Source of the DNA: Methanosarcinales archaeon
GTDB taxonomy: Archaea; Halobacteriota; Methanosarcinia; Methanosarcinales; Methanocomedenaceae
Direction: 5' to 3'
DNA length: 8,276 bases
Assembly (NCBI GenBank): GCA_023136155.1
Contig: JAGLRT010000055.1
Location: 1 to 8,276 of the forward strand
This document shows, in pieces, positions 1 through 6,353 of this stretch (position 1 is the stretch's first letter; each line of letters begins with the position of its first letter). The notes below the pieces were generated by a model. It did not search any database. It was given only the letters and a program-made list of their open reading frames with translations, and was not told the origin of the DNA. A program made the position numbers and the translations under genes.

Positions 1-500
1 ATGCCACATCCAACAGGGGCGGATGTCACCTTCGTGGTTATATGGTATCTCCCGAGGTGCTTGGTGTACCCAAGGAACTGCTTGACAGGTTCTCTACACA
101 GGATAAGGCACGGTGGACCATGGACCTGCAGGACCTGAGCACTTTTGTGGATTCACTTGTACTATGCAGGTTCAGCCAGTTTTCACTTGGTATTGATAAT
201 TATGCAGATATGTATTCAGCTGCGACTGGGATTGATTTTGACAGCGCAGATGTGATGAGGACAGGTGCCAGGATATACAATCTTGAGCGCATATATAACA
301 TGCAGGCAGGCATCACAAAAGAAGATGATACGTTGCCTGATAGGCTCCTCAACCAGATGGTGCCGGACGGTCCGGCCAGGGGGCAGACTGTCAGGCTTAA
401 AGGCATGCTTAAGGAATACTACAACCTGCGGGGATGGTCAAAGGATGGGGTGCCCGAAGAGTGGAAAATGAAACAATACAATCTGGCAGGAGGTGAATGA
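1..500 (+). CDS. Aldehyde:ferredoxin oxidoreductase, C-terminal part (5'-truncated by window edge)
   Basis: The reading frame is open from base 3 and ends at TGA 498-500, giving the last 165 residues of a protein usually about 600 residues long. The family uses a tungsten bis-pterin cofactor and a [4Fe-4S] cluster to oxidise aldehydes to acids, or run the reverse, with ferredoxin, in the cytoplasm. Recognisable C-terminal family signatures are NRGGCHLRGYM at the open 5' end, a conserved-looking Cys in DSLVLCRF (about bases 156-179) that fits the last Fe-S cluster ligand, the ERIYN..GIT..DDTLP block, and the GQTVRLKGMLKEYYNLRGW tail. The catalytic N-terminal domain lies outside the window. The internal ATG at 42 is not a real start, because coding similarity continues upstream of it. 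The gene ends 1 base before the next start codon and its last codons carry the ribosome-binding site of that gene, so the two are almost certainly cotranscribed. The family assignment is strong; the substrate cannot be told. Confidence 0.93.
   Translation, partial: ATSNRGGCHLRGYMVSPEVLGVPKELLDRFSTQDKARWTMDLQDLSTFVDSLVLCRFSQFSLGIDNYADMYSAATGIDFDSADVMRTGARIYNLERIYNMQAGITKEDDTLPDRLLNQMVPDGPARGQTVRLKGMLKEYYNLRGWSKDGVPEEWKMKQYNLAGGE
489..496 (+). promoter_or_regulatory. Strong Shine-Dalgarno site for the gene starting at 502
   Basis: GGAGGTGA is a perfect complement to the usual archaeal 16S rRNA 3' end and sits 5 bases before ATG 502. It overlaps the last codons of the oxidoreductase gene. The GTG at 493 that could extend the next ORF lies inside this site, so ATG 502 is the better start. 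Confidence 0.85.
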
Positions 501-501
501 T

Positions 502-2013
502 ATGGCCGCAGAATTAAGCCCGTTAAGCCTTGAAGAGAAGGTAGTATCAGATGCCATATCTGCCCAGAAGGCAGCGGTTTCGTGTATAAAACAGCACAGA
601 CATGAGGATTTCCTGCTTGAGCATTCCCGTCCATTTGTGGATGCAGTACGCGATTTCAAACGGCATCCTGACCAGTCCAAAGAGGCCATGGACCTTTATC
701 AGCAGTCACTCCTGATACACTACGATATCCTTACCTCCCTGACCAAGACTGTAAATGCGCTGGACTGTGCATTTCTTGAATGGCAGCAGACTCCAATTAC
801 TCTTGATGTGATGTACAGGCTGGACCCTGATTTCAGGGATGCTATTGAGGAGTTTGTCAGGACCATTGACGAATCCGATGATATCATCGGTATCGAGGCC
901 ACTAGGGTACACAACGGTTTCTATGGTATTATCTCTTCCAAAGATTTCGCTGCCCTGCCTGGTAGTACATTCAATGTGCTGGCCCAGATTATTGCCCGGA
1001 CTCCTATTGATAAGAAATATAAACAGGCCATCCTGGCAGCTAAGTCCTGGGGATTGAATGGTATCTATGTGTTCGGTGACCGATACACCAGGGTGTTGCA
1101 GCGGTGTCGCAATGTCCAGACTGCAATCGAGGAGGAGAAACGTTACCTGAAATGGATATGGACCGAACCCTCAAAAGTGATGCTAAAACTCATGGGAACA
1201 CTGGGACACAGTTCTTATGATAGGTTCAAGTATTTCGAGCTGTACGAGAAGAAATTCACGCCCTACATCGAAGCTGCCCATGATGCAGGGGTTCATGTTG
1301 CCAATATCGTGATGCTGCCCACCCATGTAGGTGATATAGGGCACCATATAGGTCCCTCATATTATCATATCTGCAGGGACGATATGTGCATGGCAATTAT
1401 GGAATCGGTGTCCCAGACCGTATATGATACGCTGGAGAGAGCTCTGGCAATGGGTAAGATAAAGAGCCCCTTTGATGTGGCATCTTTTGCCACCGGTGCC
1501 AGTGCGTCTGCCATGGCTGAGATTCTTGAATGGGACGGTTTCACTGCCGATATGTTCCAGGACCTGTTCCAGAAGAGGTTCAAGAACTATGTGATGACCC
1601 ATCCTTTTGACAGGCCAATGGTGGGGGAACTGCATATTAATGATTGGCTGGACTTTGTGACAAGGGGGGAGAGGATAAATGCCCCAAAACCCAGGGGCCT
1701 GGGTGGAAAGGTATCTGGCGTGCCCATCGACCTTTCAGCCGTCAGGTTCAATTCCAAACTGAACAACCCCCAGTGGTACACTTATCCATATACGGGTATC
1801 ACGGTTCGCTCAACTGCCCTTTTGCGGTTTGTGGACCAGCCCTGCCTGCTTGCACCTGAACCGCCAAGTATCGTAGGAATGGTGAATGCTACGGTGCTGA
1901 ATCCTGACGTACCAATGGCGCCCGTGCAGATGTGTAAAAATTGTGCCACAAACAGGTTCTTACCTGCCAAATGTGACTACTGCATGTCGCCGGGGTTGAA
2001 TTCGGTGCTGTAA
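502..2013 (+). CDS. Conserved archaeal protein of unknown function, DUF2193-like, with C-terminal four-Cys knuckle
   Basis: This is a complete gene for a soluble 503-residue protein, with start ATG 502 chosen from the ideal Shine-Dalgarno site. From memory the sequence resembles the methanogen-enriched family DUF2193, whose biochemical role I do not know; this assignment needs a profile search. No signal peptide or membrane span is seen. Visible features are an all-helical-looking N-terminal third, a central His-rich stretch (THVGDIGHHIGPSYYH, around residues 275-290) followed closely by CRDDMC, and a C-terminal CxxC-x9-CxxC pair (Cys478, 481, 491, 494) that could bind zinc or an Fe-S cluster. 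The gene starts 1 base after the aldehyde:ferredoxin oxidoreductase stop, which suggests translational coupling and a functional link to tungsten or ferredoxin chemistry. That link is inferred from position only. A metalloenzyme or a maturation factor would fit the His/Cys content, but no catalytic assignment is justified. Confidence 0.88.
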   Translation: MAAELSPLSLEEKVVSDAISAQKAAVSCIKQHRHEDFLLEHSRPFVDAVRDFKRHPDQSKEAMDLYQQSLLIHYDILTSLTKTVNALDCAFLEWQQTPITLDVMYRLDPDFRDAIEEFVRTIDESDDIIGIEATRVHNGFYGIISSKDFAALPGSTFNVLAQIIARTPIDKKYKQAILAAKSWGLNGIYVFGDRYTRVLQRCRNVQTAIEEEKRYLKWIWTEPSKVMLKLMGTLGHSSYDRFKYFELYEKKFTPYIEAAHDAGVHVANIVMLPTHVGDIGHHIGPSYYHICRDDMCMAIMESVSQTVYDTLERALAMGKIKSPFDVASFATGASASAMAEILEWDGFTADMFQDLFQKRFKNYVMTHPFDRPMVGELHINDWLDFVTRGERINAPKPRGLGGKVSGVPIDLSAVRFNSKLNNPQWYTYPYTGITVRSTALLRFVDQPCLLAPEPPSIVGMVNATVLNPDVPMAPVQMCKNCATNRFLPAKCDYCMSPGLNSVL

Positions 2014-2030
2014 AGGACATCAAGCACGGG

Positions 2031-2225
2031 ATGCAGCCACTCGCAACTCTTGGGGATTGGGGCGACTTTGACCAGTTCGATTTTAAGGCCTCATGGATGC
2101 CGCAGGAGTATTATGACCTTGTGTTGGAATTTCGGGGTGGGATGCCGTGGAACTCTGGCTGTGAGTTTGATGAATGGTGTGAGTTCTATGATGGGGTGCA
2201 TGAGAAGTTGGACGAAATTACATAA
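2031..2225 (+). CDS. Small acidic hypothetical protein (64 aa), status uncertain
   Basis: The ORF starts at ATG 2031, 17 bases after the preceding stop, and ends at TAA 2223-2225, just 10 bases before the convergent dus stop. The product is 64 residues, strongly acidic and rich in Asp, Glu, Trp and Phe (for example LGDWGDFDQFDF and CEFDEWCEFYDG), with two Cys. Only a weak AAAGGA lies upstream, about 13 bases away. The same frame is open back to 1977, and the upstream translation (GVEFGAVKDIKHG) also looks protein-like. The ORF could therefore be the tail of a gene that has lost its beginning, or a frameshifted extension of the upstream gene. I do not recognise a family. Codon choice looks coding, which is why I keep it. 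Confidence 0.45.
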   Translation: MQPLATLGDWGDFDQFDFKASWMPQEYYDLVLEFRGGMPWNSGCEFDEWCEFYDGVHEKLDEIT

Positions 2226-2235
2226 AGAGATGTGC

Positions 2236-3186
2236 TCATTCCCGGCAAATACATAACATGACTTCAAGTATGCTGTCAATATCATGCGCTTCATTTATCT
2301 TTGTACGCAACTGCCTTCCCCCTTCAATTCCCCGCGTGAACCACTTGGCATGGAGTTTTACGCTGGCATAATCAAGCAAACCGTATTTCTCTGACGTTTC
2401 AATATACTCAAAAAAATCATCCACCTGTGCGGATACTCCGAGTGGTTCGAGTAACTTTCCAGTTTCAAGGAAATATCCTATCCTCCTGAATATGAATGGA
2501 TTTCCCATGGCAGCCCGCCCTATCATCAGCCCGTCGCAATGTGTTTGCTCAAGCACGGTCCGGGCCGCAATTTCACTGTCAATATCGCCATTAGCGATAA
2601 CTGGTATGGTCAATTCCTCTTTTACAGCCCGGATAACATCCCAATCAGCACTGTGTGAATAGTTTTGTTGCGGTGTCCGGGCATGCACTGTGATAGCACT
2701 TGCCCCTGCATCTTCAAGCATATGCACCATTTCCAGCGTTCTGTCAAGATCATCATATACTCTTACCTTTGCAGTTACCGGAATATTGACTGTACCACAC
2801 ACTTGCTCCATAATATCAGACATCAACTGCGGGCTGTTCATCAATGCCACACCACACCCCTTTTTGACTATATGCCGTATCGGGCAGCCAAAATTTATAT
2901 CTATCAGGTCCGGACTGTATTGTTCTTCAACTAGCCGGGCTGCATGTTCCAGACTTTTGGTGGATGCTCCTGATAACTGGATGCCAACTGGCCGCTCTTC
3001 CTCTGAGGATACAATCCTTGAAATGGTCTTATTGCTACGGTAGATTACACCATCGGCATCCACCATTTCCGAATATACAAGAGCTGCACCGTACTTTTTG
3101 CACAACAGCCTGAATGCGAGTTTTGTCACATCTGCCATGGGCGCAATCATGAGGTTGCCTTTTAGATTTAAGTTGCCGATGTGCAT
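2236..3186 (-). CDS. dus: tRNA-dihydrouridine synthase (Dus family)
   Basis: This is a complete 316-residue flavoenzyme of the Dus family, which uses FMN and a reductant to reduce specific uridines in the tRNA D-loop to dihydrouridine, in the cytoplasm. The family signatures appear in order: APMADVTKLAFR (15-26) at the start of the FMN-binding TIM barrel, NFGCP (98-102) with the catalytic Cys101, KKGCGVALM (108-116), TAKVR with Lys140, VHARTPQQNYSHSADW (167-182) with His168, VIANGDI (196-202), and IGRAAMGNP (222-230) for phosphate binding. A short helical C-terminal domain follows. The length is typical of archaeal and DusB-like members. APMAD replaces the common APMAG, a conservative variation for the family as far as I know. 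The ATG at 3186 has no Shine-Dalgarno but sits about 26 bases from the TATA box, implying a leaderless mRNA. The modified tRNA position cannot be predicted from sequence alone. Confidence 0.95.
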   Translation of the reverse strand: MHIGNLNLKGNLMIAPMADVTKLAFRLLCKKYGAALVYSEMVDADGVIYRSNKTISRIVSSEEERPVGIQLSGASTKSLEHAARLVEEQYSPDLIDINFGCPIRHIVKKGCGVALMNSPQLMSDIMEQVCGTVNIPVTAKVRVYDDLDRTLEMVHMLEDAGASAITVHARTPQQNYSHSADWDVIRAVKEELTIPVIANGDIDSEIAARTVLEQTHCDGLMIGRAAMGNPFIFRRIGYFLETGKLLEPLGVSAQVDDFFEYIETSEKYGLLDYASVKLHAKWFTRGIEGGRQLRTKINEAHDIDSILEVMLCICRE

Positions 3187-3208
3187 GCATTCATCAGGTG
3201 AGGCAGGG

Positions 3209-3216
3209 TATATATA
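3209..3216 (-). promoter_or_regulatory. TATA box for dus (leaderless promoter)
   Basis: TATATATA is centred about 26 bases upstream of the dus ATG. Archaeal transcription starts roughly 25-27 bases from the TATA centre, which places the start on or within a base or two of ATG 3186. This agrees with the lack of a ribosome-binding site. Confidence 0.65.
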
Positions 3217-3241
3217 GAAGGCGAAAAAAATAAGATAAATC

Positions 3242-3256
3242 GAAATGTATTTATAT
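3242..3256 (+). promoter_or_regulatory. Candidate archaeal promoter (BRE + TATA) upstream of a stem-loop
   Basis: GAAATG (BRE-like) is followed by TTTATAT (3250-3256). The predicted start is near 3279, which coincides with the first arm of the inverted repeat at 3278-3332. No ORF with a plausible start follows within the expected distance, so the promoter would serve a short noncoding transcript, if it is used. Confidence 0.4.
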
Positions 3257-3277
3257 GCGTATGAATATTCAAAGGCC

Positions 3278-3340
3278 GTTAGTGTGCGGGTCTTTTATTA
3301 ACTAACCCCCACTCCCCAACCCGCTCGCTAACCTTTTATT
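3278..3340 (+). ncRNA. Candidate small RNA: 14-bp stem, C-rich loop, T-rich tail
   Basis: Arm 3278-3291 (GTTAGTGTGCGGGT) pairs with arm 3319-3332 (ACCCGCTCGCTAAC). Of the 14 positions, 12 are Watson-Crick, one is G-U and one is a U-U mismatch. The stem may be extended by AAAG (3271-3274) against CTTT (3333-3336). The 27-base loop holds a C-rich, single-stranded-looking run (CCCCCACTCCCC, 3306-3317). CCTTTTATT directly after the 3' arm could terminate transcription. The upstream TATA box predicts a start at the 5' arm. It could instead be an operator-like inverted repeat or a structured leader; no known RNA family was recognised. Confidence 0.35.
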
Positions 3341-3354
3341 CAGTATTAATACTG
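3341..3354. repeat. Perfect 14-bp palindrome, possible operator
   Basis: CAGTATTAATACTG is its own reverse complement. It lies in the 269-base intergenic region between the divergent dus and tadC-like genes, about 60 bases upstream of the tadC-like TATA box. Perfect palindromes of this size are typical binding sites for dimeric regulators, so a transcription factor for the pilus genes is possible. No second copy was seen in the window. Confidence 0.4.
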
Positions 3355-3413
3355 CAATGATGTATGTAGAATGAGTAATTGCCATTCAATTATCAATATA
3401 AAATTTCACTACG

Positions 3414-3421
3414 TATATATA
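3414..3421 (+). promoter_or_regulatory. TATA box for the tadC-like gene
   Basis: TATATATA is centred near 3417, predicting a start around 3444 and a leader of about 12 bases. The leader contains GGAAG (3446-3450), a weak Shine-Dalgarno site 5 bases before ATG 3456. A second AT-rich element (AATATAAAAT, about 3394-3403) could act as an alternative box. Confidence 0.5.
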
Positions 3422-3455
3422 CATCCACAATCCTCGTAAGCCCCCGGAAGATCCC

Positions 3456-5393
3456 ATGACCGACAACTGGTACTCAGTATCATGTCGCCACTCAGTGCAG
3501 TATTTTAGCTGGCTGGTAGGTGACCTTGAGCGTTTTAAAAAAAAGAGCGAAACGTCGGTCAGCCAGGAATTTCTTGATAGTCTCAATTTTTGCGGGTTTG
3601 AGATAGAACCGTATGAATCACAGCTACTGGCAATAAGCGGCACCCTGCTATCCTTCATGCTACTGTTCATAATGGACGTATTACTCCTGCAGTTCATGAT
3701 ATTTGGCTCTACCACTATTGCATTTATGGTCCTGACCACAGTGCTTATTCCAATTTTCGTGCTGGTTTACCTGAGCGAATACCCCAAGATACATGCCCGG
3801 TTCATGAAGATACATTCCCTGGGAGACATTCCGGAGATACTCTCCTACATCGTCATGAGCATGAAACTTGTATCAAACATGGAACGTGCCATCTCCTTTG
3901 CCGCCAACAACTCTGAGCGCCCCCTGGCCCGTGACCTGCGCAAACTCATATGGGACATGCATGTCCGGGTATATACAGGCATTGACGATGCTACAATAGC
4001 CTTTGCAAACCAGTGGGGCAAGAACAGCGAATACTTCAAACGGGCACTGCACCTTGTGAAAAGCAGTACTAACGAGCCTGATGAGGCACAGCGTGTTATT
4101 ACGCTAAATAAAAGCCTGGATATCGTACTTGAGGGGACCAGGCACATGATGGTAGGATTCGCAGCCCGCCTCAAGACGCCTACATATATCCTATACAGTA
4201 TTTTCATTCTCATTCCGCTGGCACTGGTGGCACTGCTGCCAGCCCTAACCATAGTGGGTGTACGGATAGATGCCGTTATCCTGATATTGCTATATGACCT
4301 GATACTACCTCTGGCAACCTTTGGTTATGCTGAATATATATTACTCCAACGTCCGGCTACCTTCCCACCACCCCGGATTAGTGACTCCCACCCGCACCTG
4401 GTGAACATCAAACGTACGAGACGAGATACATCGATAATTGCGTTGGTCACGGCAATCATTATTGGGGCATCGGGGTACCTTTGGCTGGCATACGGCAATC
4501 CCCTCGGGCTTGTAAGTACCGGTGCCATGACCGGCTACATCCCACCTTCGTTCACATTGATATGGGGTGCTACGGCGTTCATCACTATATACGCCATCGG
4601 GGTCTATACTCCGTACAAGAGCATCAGGGATGATATAAAGGAGATTGAATACCAGTTTGCTGATGCGCTGTTTGTCCTGGGCCGTCGTATCAGTGACGGA
4701 CGCTCTCCTGAATGGGCTTTCATGCAGACCGCCCAGACTATGAAAGGTACACGTATCGGAGATGCATTCCAGGATGTGGCAAATAATCTGTCACTATTCA
4801 GGACAACATTGGTGGGTGCAATATTTGATAGCGAGTATGGAGCTTTCAGGAACATCTATTCAGAGCGGGTACACACTACTATGCGTTTATTCACACAGAG
4901 CGTGTACAAAAGTCACCAGTCAGCAGGTGTAGCTATTGTGAAACTTGCAGATCATCTAAAGGAACTACAAGAAGTAGAGGAGAATATAAAAGGTTCACTG
5001 TATGACGTAACCTCAACCATGAAATCCACTGCAACTATATTTGCACCGCTTATCGCTGGGGTCACCCTTGCACTTTCTGAGGTCATCCAGAAGATACTGC
5101 AAAACATTTCAATTGAAACCAGCAGGTTTCCGGAGGGTATGGGTGTTGCTTCCATAATGTCTGATGTGGGTGGTGGTATGGAACAGAGCATACCTCCAAA
5201 TGTTTTCATACTTGCAGTGGGTTTCTATATGATAGTACTGGTCATTATTCTGGTACGGTTTGCCGGCGGCATCGAATACGGCGGAGATAAGGCACAGTTC
5301 ATGTATGACCTGGGACAAATTCTGCCCGTTTCCATTATGGTTTTTACTATTTCAGTTGTTGTTAGCCGGGCACTTTTTACAGCAATTGTGTAG
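3456..5393 (+). CDS. TadC/ArlJ-like type IV pilus assembly membrane platform protein (two T2SSF domains)
   Basis: This 645-residue polytopic membrane protein is of the type II secretion F / TadC / ArlJ (FlaJ) superfamily, the inner-membrane platform that couples the assembly ATPase to pilin extraction and polymerisation. It shows the archaeal duplicated form. One cytoplasmic T2SSF helical domain spans roughly 122-240 (IPEILSYIVMSMKLVSNMERA) and a second roughly 396-520 (QFADALFVLGRRISDGRSPEWAF). About nine hydrophobic segments are visible, near 55-80, 84-108, 244-265, 271-293, 326-348, 365-385, 525-545, 582-603 and 622-642. The pilin-like genes directly downstream, and a further one after 7098, fit its substrates. 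The TadA-type ATPase that normally accompanies it is absent from the window. The gene ends in TAG followed at once by in-frame TAA. Family membership is secure. Which pilus type it builds is inferred, and an archaellum is unlikely because no other arl genes are seen. Confidence 0.9.
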   Translation: MTDNWYSVSCRHSVQYFSWLVGDLERFKKKSETSVSQEFLDSLNFCGFEIEPYESQLLAISGTLLSFMLLFIMDVLLLQFMIFGSTTIAFMVLTTVLIPIFVLVYLSEYPKIHARFMKIHSLGDIPEILSYIVMSMKLVSNMERAISFAANNSERPLARDLRKLIWDMHVRVYTGIDDATIAFANQWGKNSEYFKRALHLVKSSTNEPDEAQRVITLNKSLDIVLEGTRHMMVGFAARLKTPTYILYSIFILIPLALVALLPALTIVGVRIDAVILILLYDLILPLATFGYAEYILLQRPATFPPPRISDSHPHLVNIKRTRRDTSIIALVTAIIIGASGYLWLAYGNPLGLVSTGAMTGYIPPSFTLIWGATAFITIYAIGVYTPYKSIRDDIKEIEYQFADALFVLGRRISDGRSPEWAFMQTAQTMKGTRIGDAFQDVANNLSLFRTTLVGAIFDSEYGAFRNIYSERVHTTMRLFTQSVYKSHQSAGVAIVKLADHLKELQEVEENIKGSLYDVTSTMKSTATIFAPLIAGVTLALSEVIQKILQNISIETSRFPEGMGVASIMSDVGGGMEQSIPPNVFILAVGFYMIVLVIILVRFAGGIEYGGDKAQFMYDLGQILPVSIMVFTISVVVSRALFTAIV

Positions 5394-5399
5394 TAAAAT

Positions 5400-5415
5400 C
5401 GCAAAACTTAAATAT
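5400..5415 (+). promoter_or_regulatory. Promoter for the first pilin-like gene
   Basis: A purine/A-rich BRE-like stretch (CGCAAAA) precedes CTTAAATAT, centred near 5411. The predicted start is about 5437, giving a leader of some 9 bases before ATG 5446. A separate promoter inside the 52-base gap would let the small secreted subunits be made in excess over the membrane platform, as expected for a major pilin. Confidence 0.5.
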
Positions 5416-5445
5416 GTCATTGATGTCGCAGATGCGGGAACGAAA

Positions 5446-5892
5446 ATGGCGAAATCTAACAGATGTTTTATTAGAGACGATAATGGTATGGAATTACCTA
5501 TCAATATTGTAGTAATGCTTGTGGTGGGAATGGTTGCATTGGCAGCATTGCTGGCCATCATCCCCGAGTCAAAGAAAAATCTTGTTGTCGAAGTGGATTC
5601 TGTGGATGGTAATCCCGGTGTGACAGGGGACATCATAAATGGTGTGCCCATTGATGTCGATATAGGTCTGACATTATATGACCGTGATAACAACCCGGTG
5701 CAAGGAGCTAGTGTAATTATTTCAGGAGGCGGTGGCCAGGGTTCTGCCAAGACCGATACGAATGGACAGGCAAATGTTACAGTTTCTGACGTGTTCATCA
5801 GGGTCAACCAGGAATCCATTGACATCAAACTGGTAGCTAAAGCCAATGGTTTTTATGATTATACAGACGAGTCTGCCATCCTCATAACCTGA
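5446..5892 (+). CDS. Pilin-like secreted protein with small beta-sandwich domain (copy 1)
   Basis: The product has 148 residues. ATG 5446 is preferred because it follows its own TATA box and puts the hydrophobic segment at the N-terminus; longer in-frame starts lie inside the tadC-like gene. The N-terminus is a short charged leader (RDDNG, Gly14), then MELPINIVV and a hydrophobic helix to about residue 39. This is the layout of an archaeal class III (type IV pilin) signal, with likely cleavage after Gly14, though the acidic residue is at +2 instead of the usual +5. The rest is a soluble, probably beta-sandwich domain with a carboxypeptidase-regulatory/Ig-like flavour (LYDRDNNPVQGASVII, DTNGQANVTV) and a closing LVAKANGFYDY block shared with the next gene. 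Its likely role is an exported subunit polymerised through the TadC-like platform. No pilin family is recognised by name, and a simple membrane-anchored surface protein is the alternative. Confidence 0.82.
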   Translation: MAKSNRCFIRDDNGMELPINIVVMLVVGMVALAALLAIIPESKKNLVVEVDSVDGNPGVTGDIINGVPIDVDIGLTLYDRDNNPVQGASVIISGGGGQGSAKTDTNGQANVTVSDVFIRVNQESIDIKLVAKANGFYDYTDESAILIT

Positions 5893-5894
5893 GT

Positions 5895-6329
5895 ATGTTT
5901 CACGACGAGTCTGCAACTACGGGCATGCCCATGCGCATGGTGGTCCTGACCATTGTCGGAATGGCTGGACTGGGTGCAATGATTATGTTTATCGGCAATG
6001 TAGAATTAGTTCCCAAAAGCATGCACGCTGATATTGTCGGGATAGATAACAGTACTACTAGCAGTGTGTTACACACCAACAGCGGTGTCAAGAAAATAAC
6101 TGTACTGGTCGTTGATGTAGACGGACAGGCAGTGGAAGACGCTACAGTAATAATCTACGGGCTTCACACATCTTGTGCCGGGATAACAGGTGTTGATGGG
6201 CGCACAGTGCTTAATCTGGATACAGCTGTTATTAGTCTAAGCGGCGAAGGATACTTAAAATTAGTTGCCAAAGGGAGTGGTTTTATTGATGCAAAAAATG
6301 ACTTTGCCCTGAAAGTGGTTTCAAGTTGA
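5895..6329 (+). CDS. Pilin-like secreted protein with small beta-sandwich domain (copy 2)
   Basis: The product has 144 residues and starts 2 bases after the TGA of copy 1, without a Shine-Dalgarno site, so translation probably depends on reinitiation. The plan is the same as in copy 1: leader ending in Gly10 (HDESATTG), then MPMRMVV and a hydrophobic helix to about residue 34, then a beta-rich domain with VDVDGQAVEDATVIIYG, GVDGRTVLNL and a closing LKLVAKGSGFID. The shared LKLVAK-x-x-GF-x-D block and the matching N-terminal signature indicate a tandem duplicate of copy 1 that has diverged strongly. It lacks an acidic residue just after the presumed cleavage Gly, which could make it a minor or capping subunit. 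The gene is convergent with the coiled-coil gene, with 24 bases between the stops and no obvious terminator hairpin. Confidence 0.82.
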   Translation: MFHDESATTGMPMRMVVLTIVGMAGLGAMIMFIGNVELVPKSMHADIVGIDNSTTSSVLHTNSGVKKITVLVVDVDGQAVEDATVIIYGLHTSCAGITGVDGRTVLNLDTAVISLSGEGYLKLVAKGSGFIDAKNDFALKVVSS

Positions 6330-6353
6330 ATGTGGCCAAGTGTGTATCTATAC

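Noticed and set aside
493..501. GTG 493 as start of the DUF2193-like gene
   Set aside because: The GTG is part of the GGAGGTGA ribosome-binding site that correctly serves ATG 502.
2665..3043. Plus-strand ORFs of 89 and 117 residues inside dus
   Set aside because: They are antisense to a gene with clear catalytic motifs; their translations look low in coding quality and have no promoter or ribosome-binding site.
3355..3400. Possible C/D-box RNA (ATGATGT near 3357 resembling box C)
   Set aside because: No matching CTGA box D or internal D'/C' boxes are present at a suitable distance.
5260..5445. Possible 62-residue N-terminal extension of the first pilin-like gene
   Set aside because: It overlaps the end of the tadC-like gene in another frame, would bury the export signal inside the protein, and lies before the TATA box that serves ATG 5446.
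5352..5846. Minus-strand ORF of 164 residues opposite the first pilin-like gene
   Set aside because: It is a shadow frame: rich in Ser, Thr and Pro, antisense to a gene with a clear signal and a domain shared with its neighbour.
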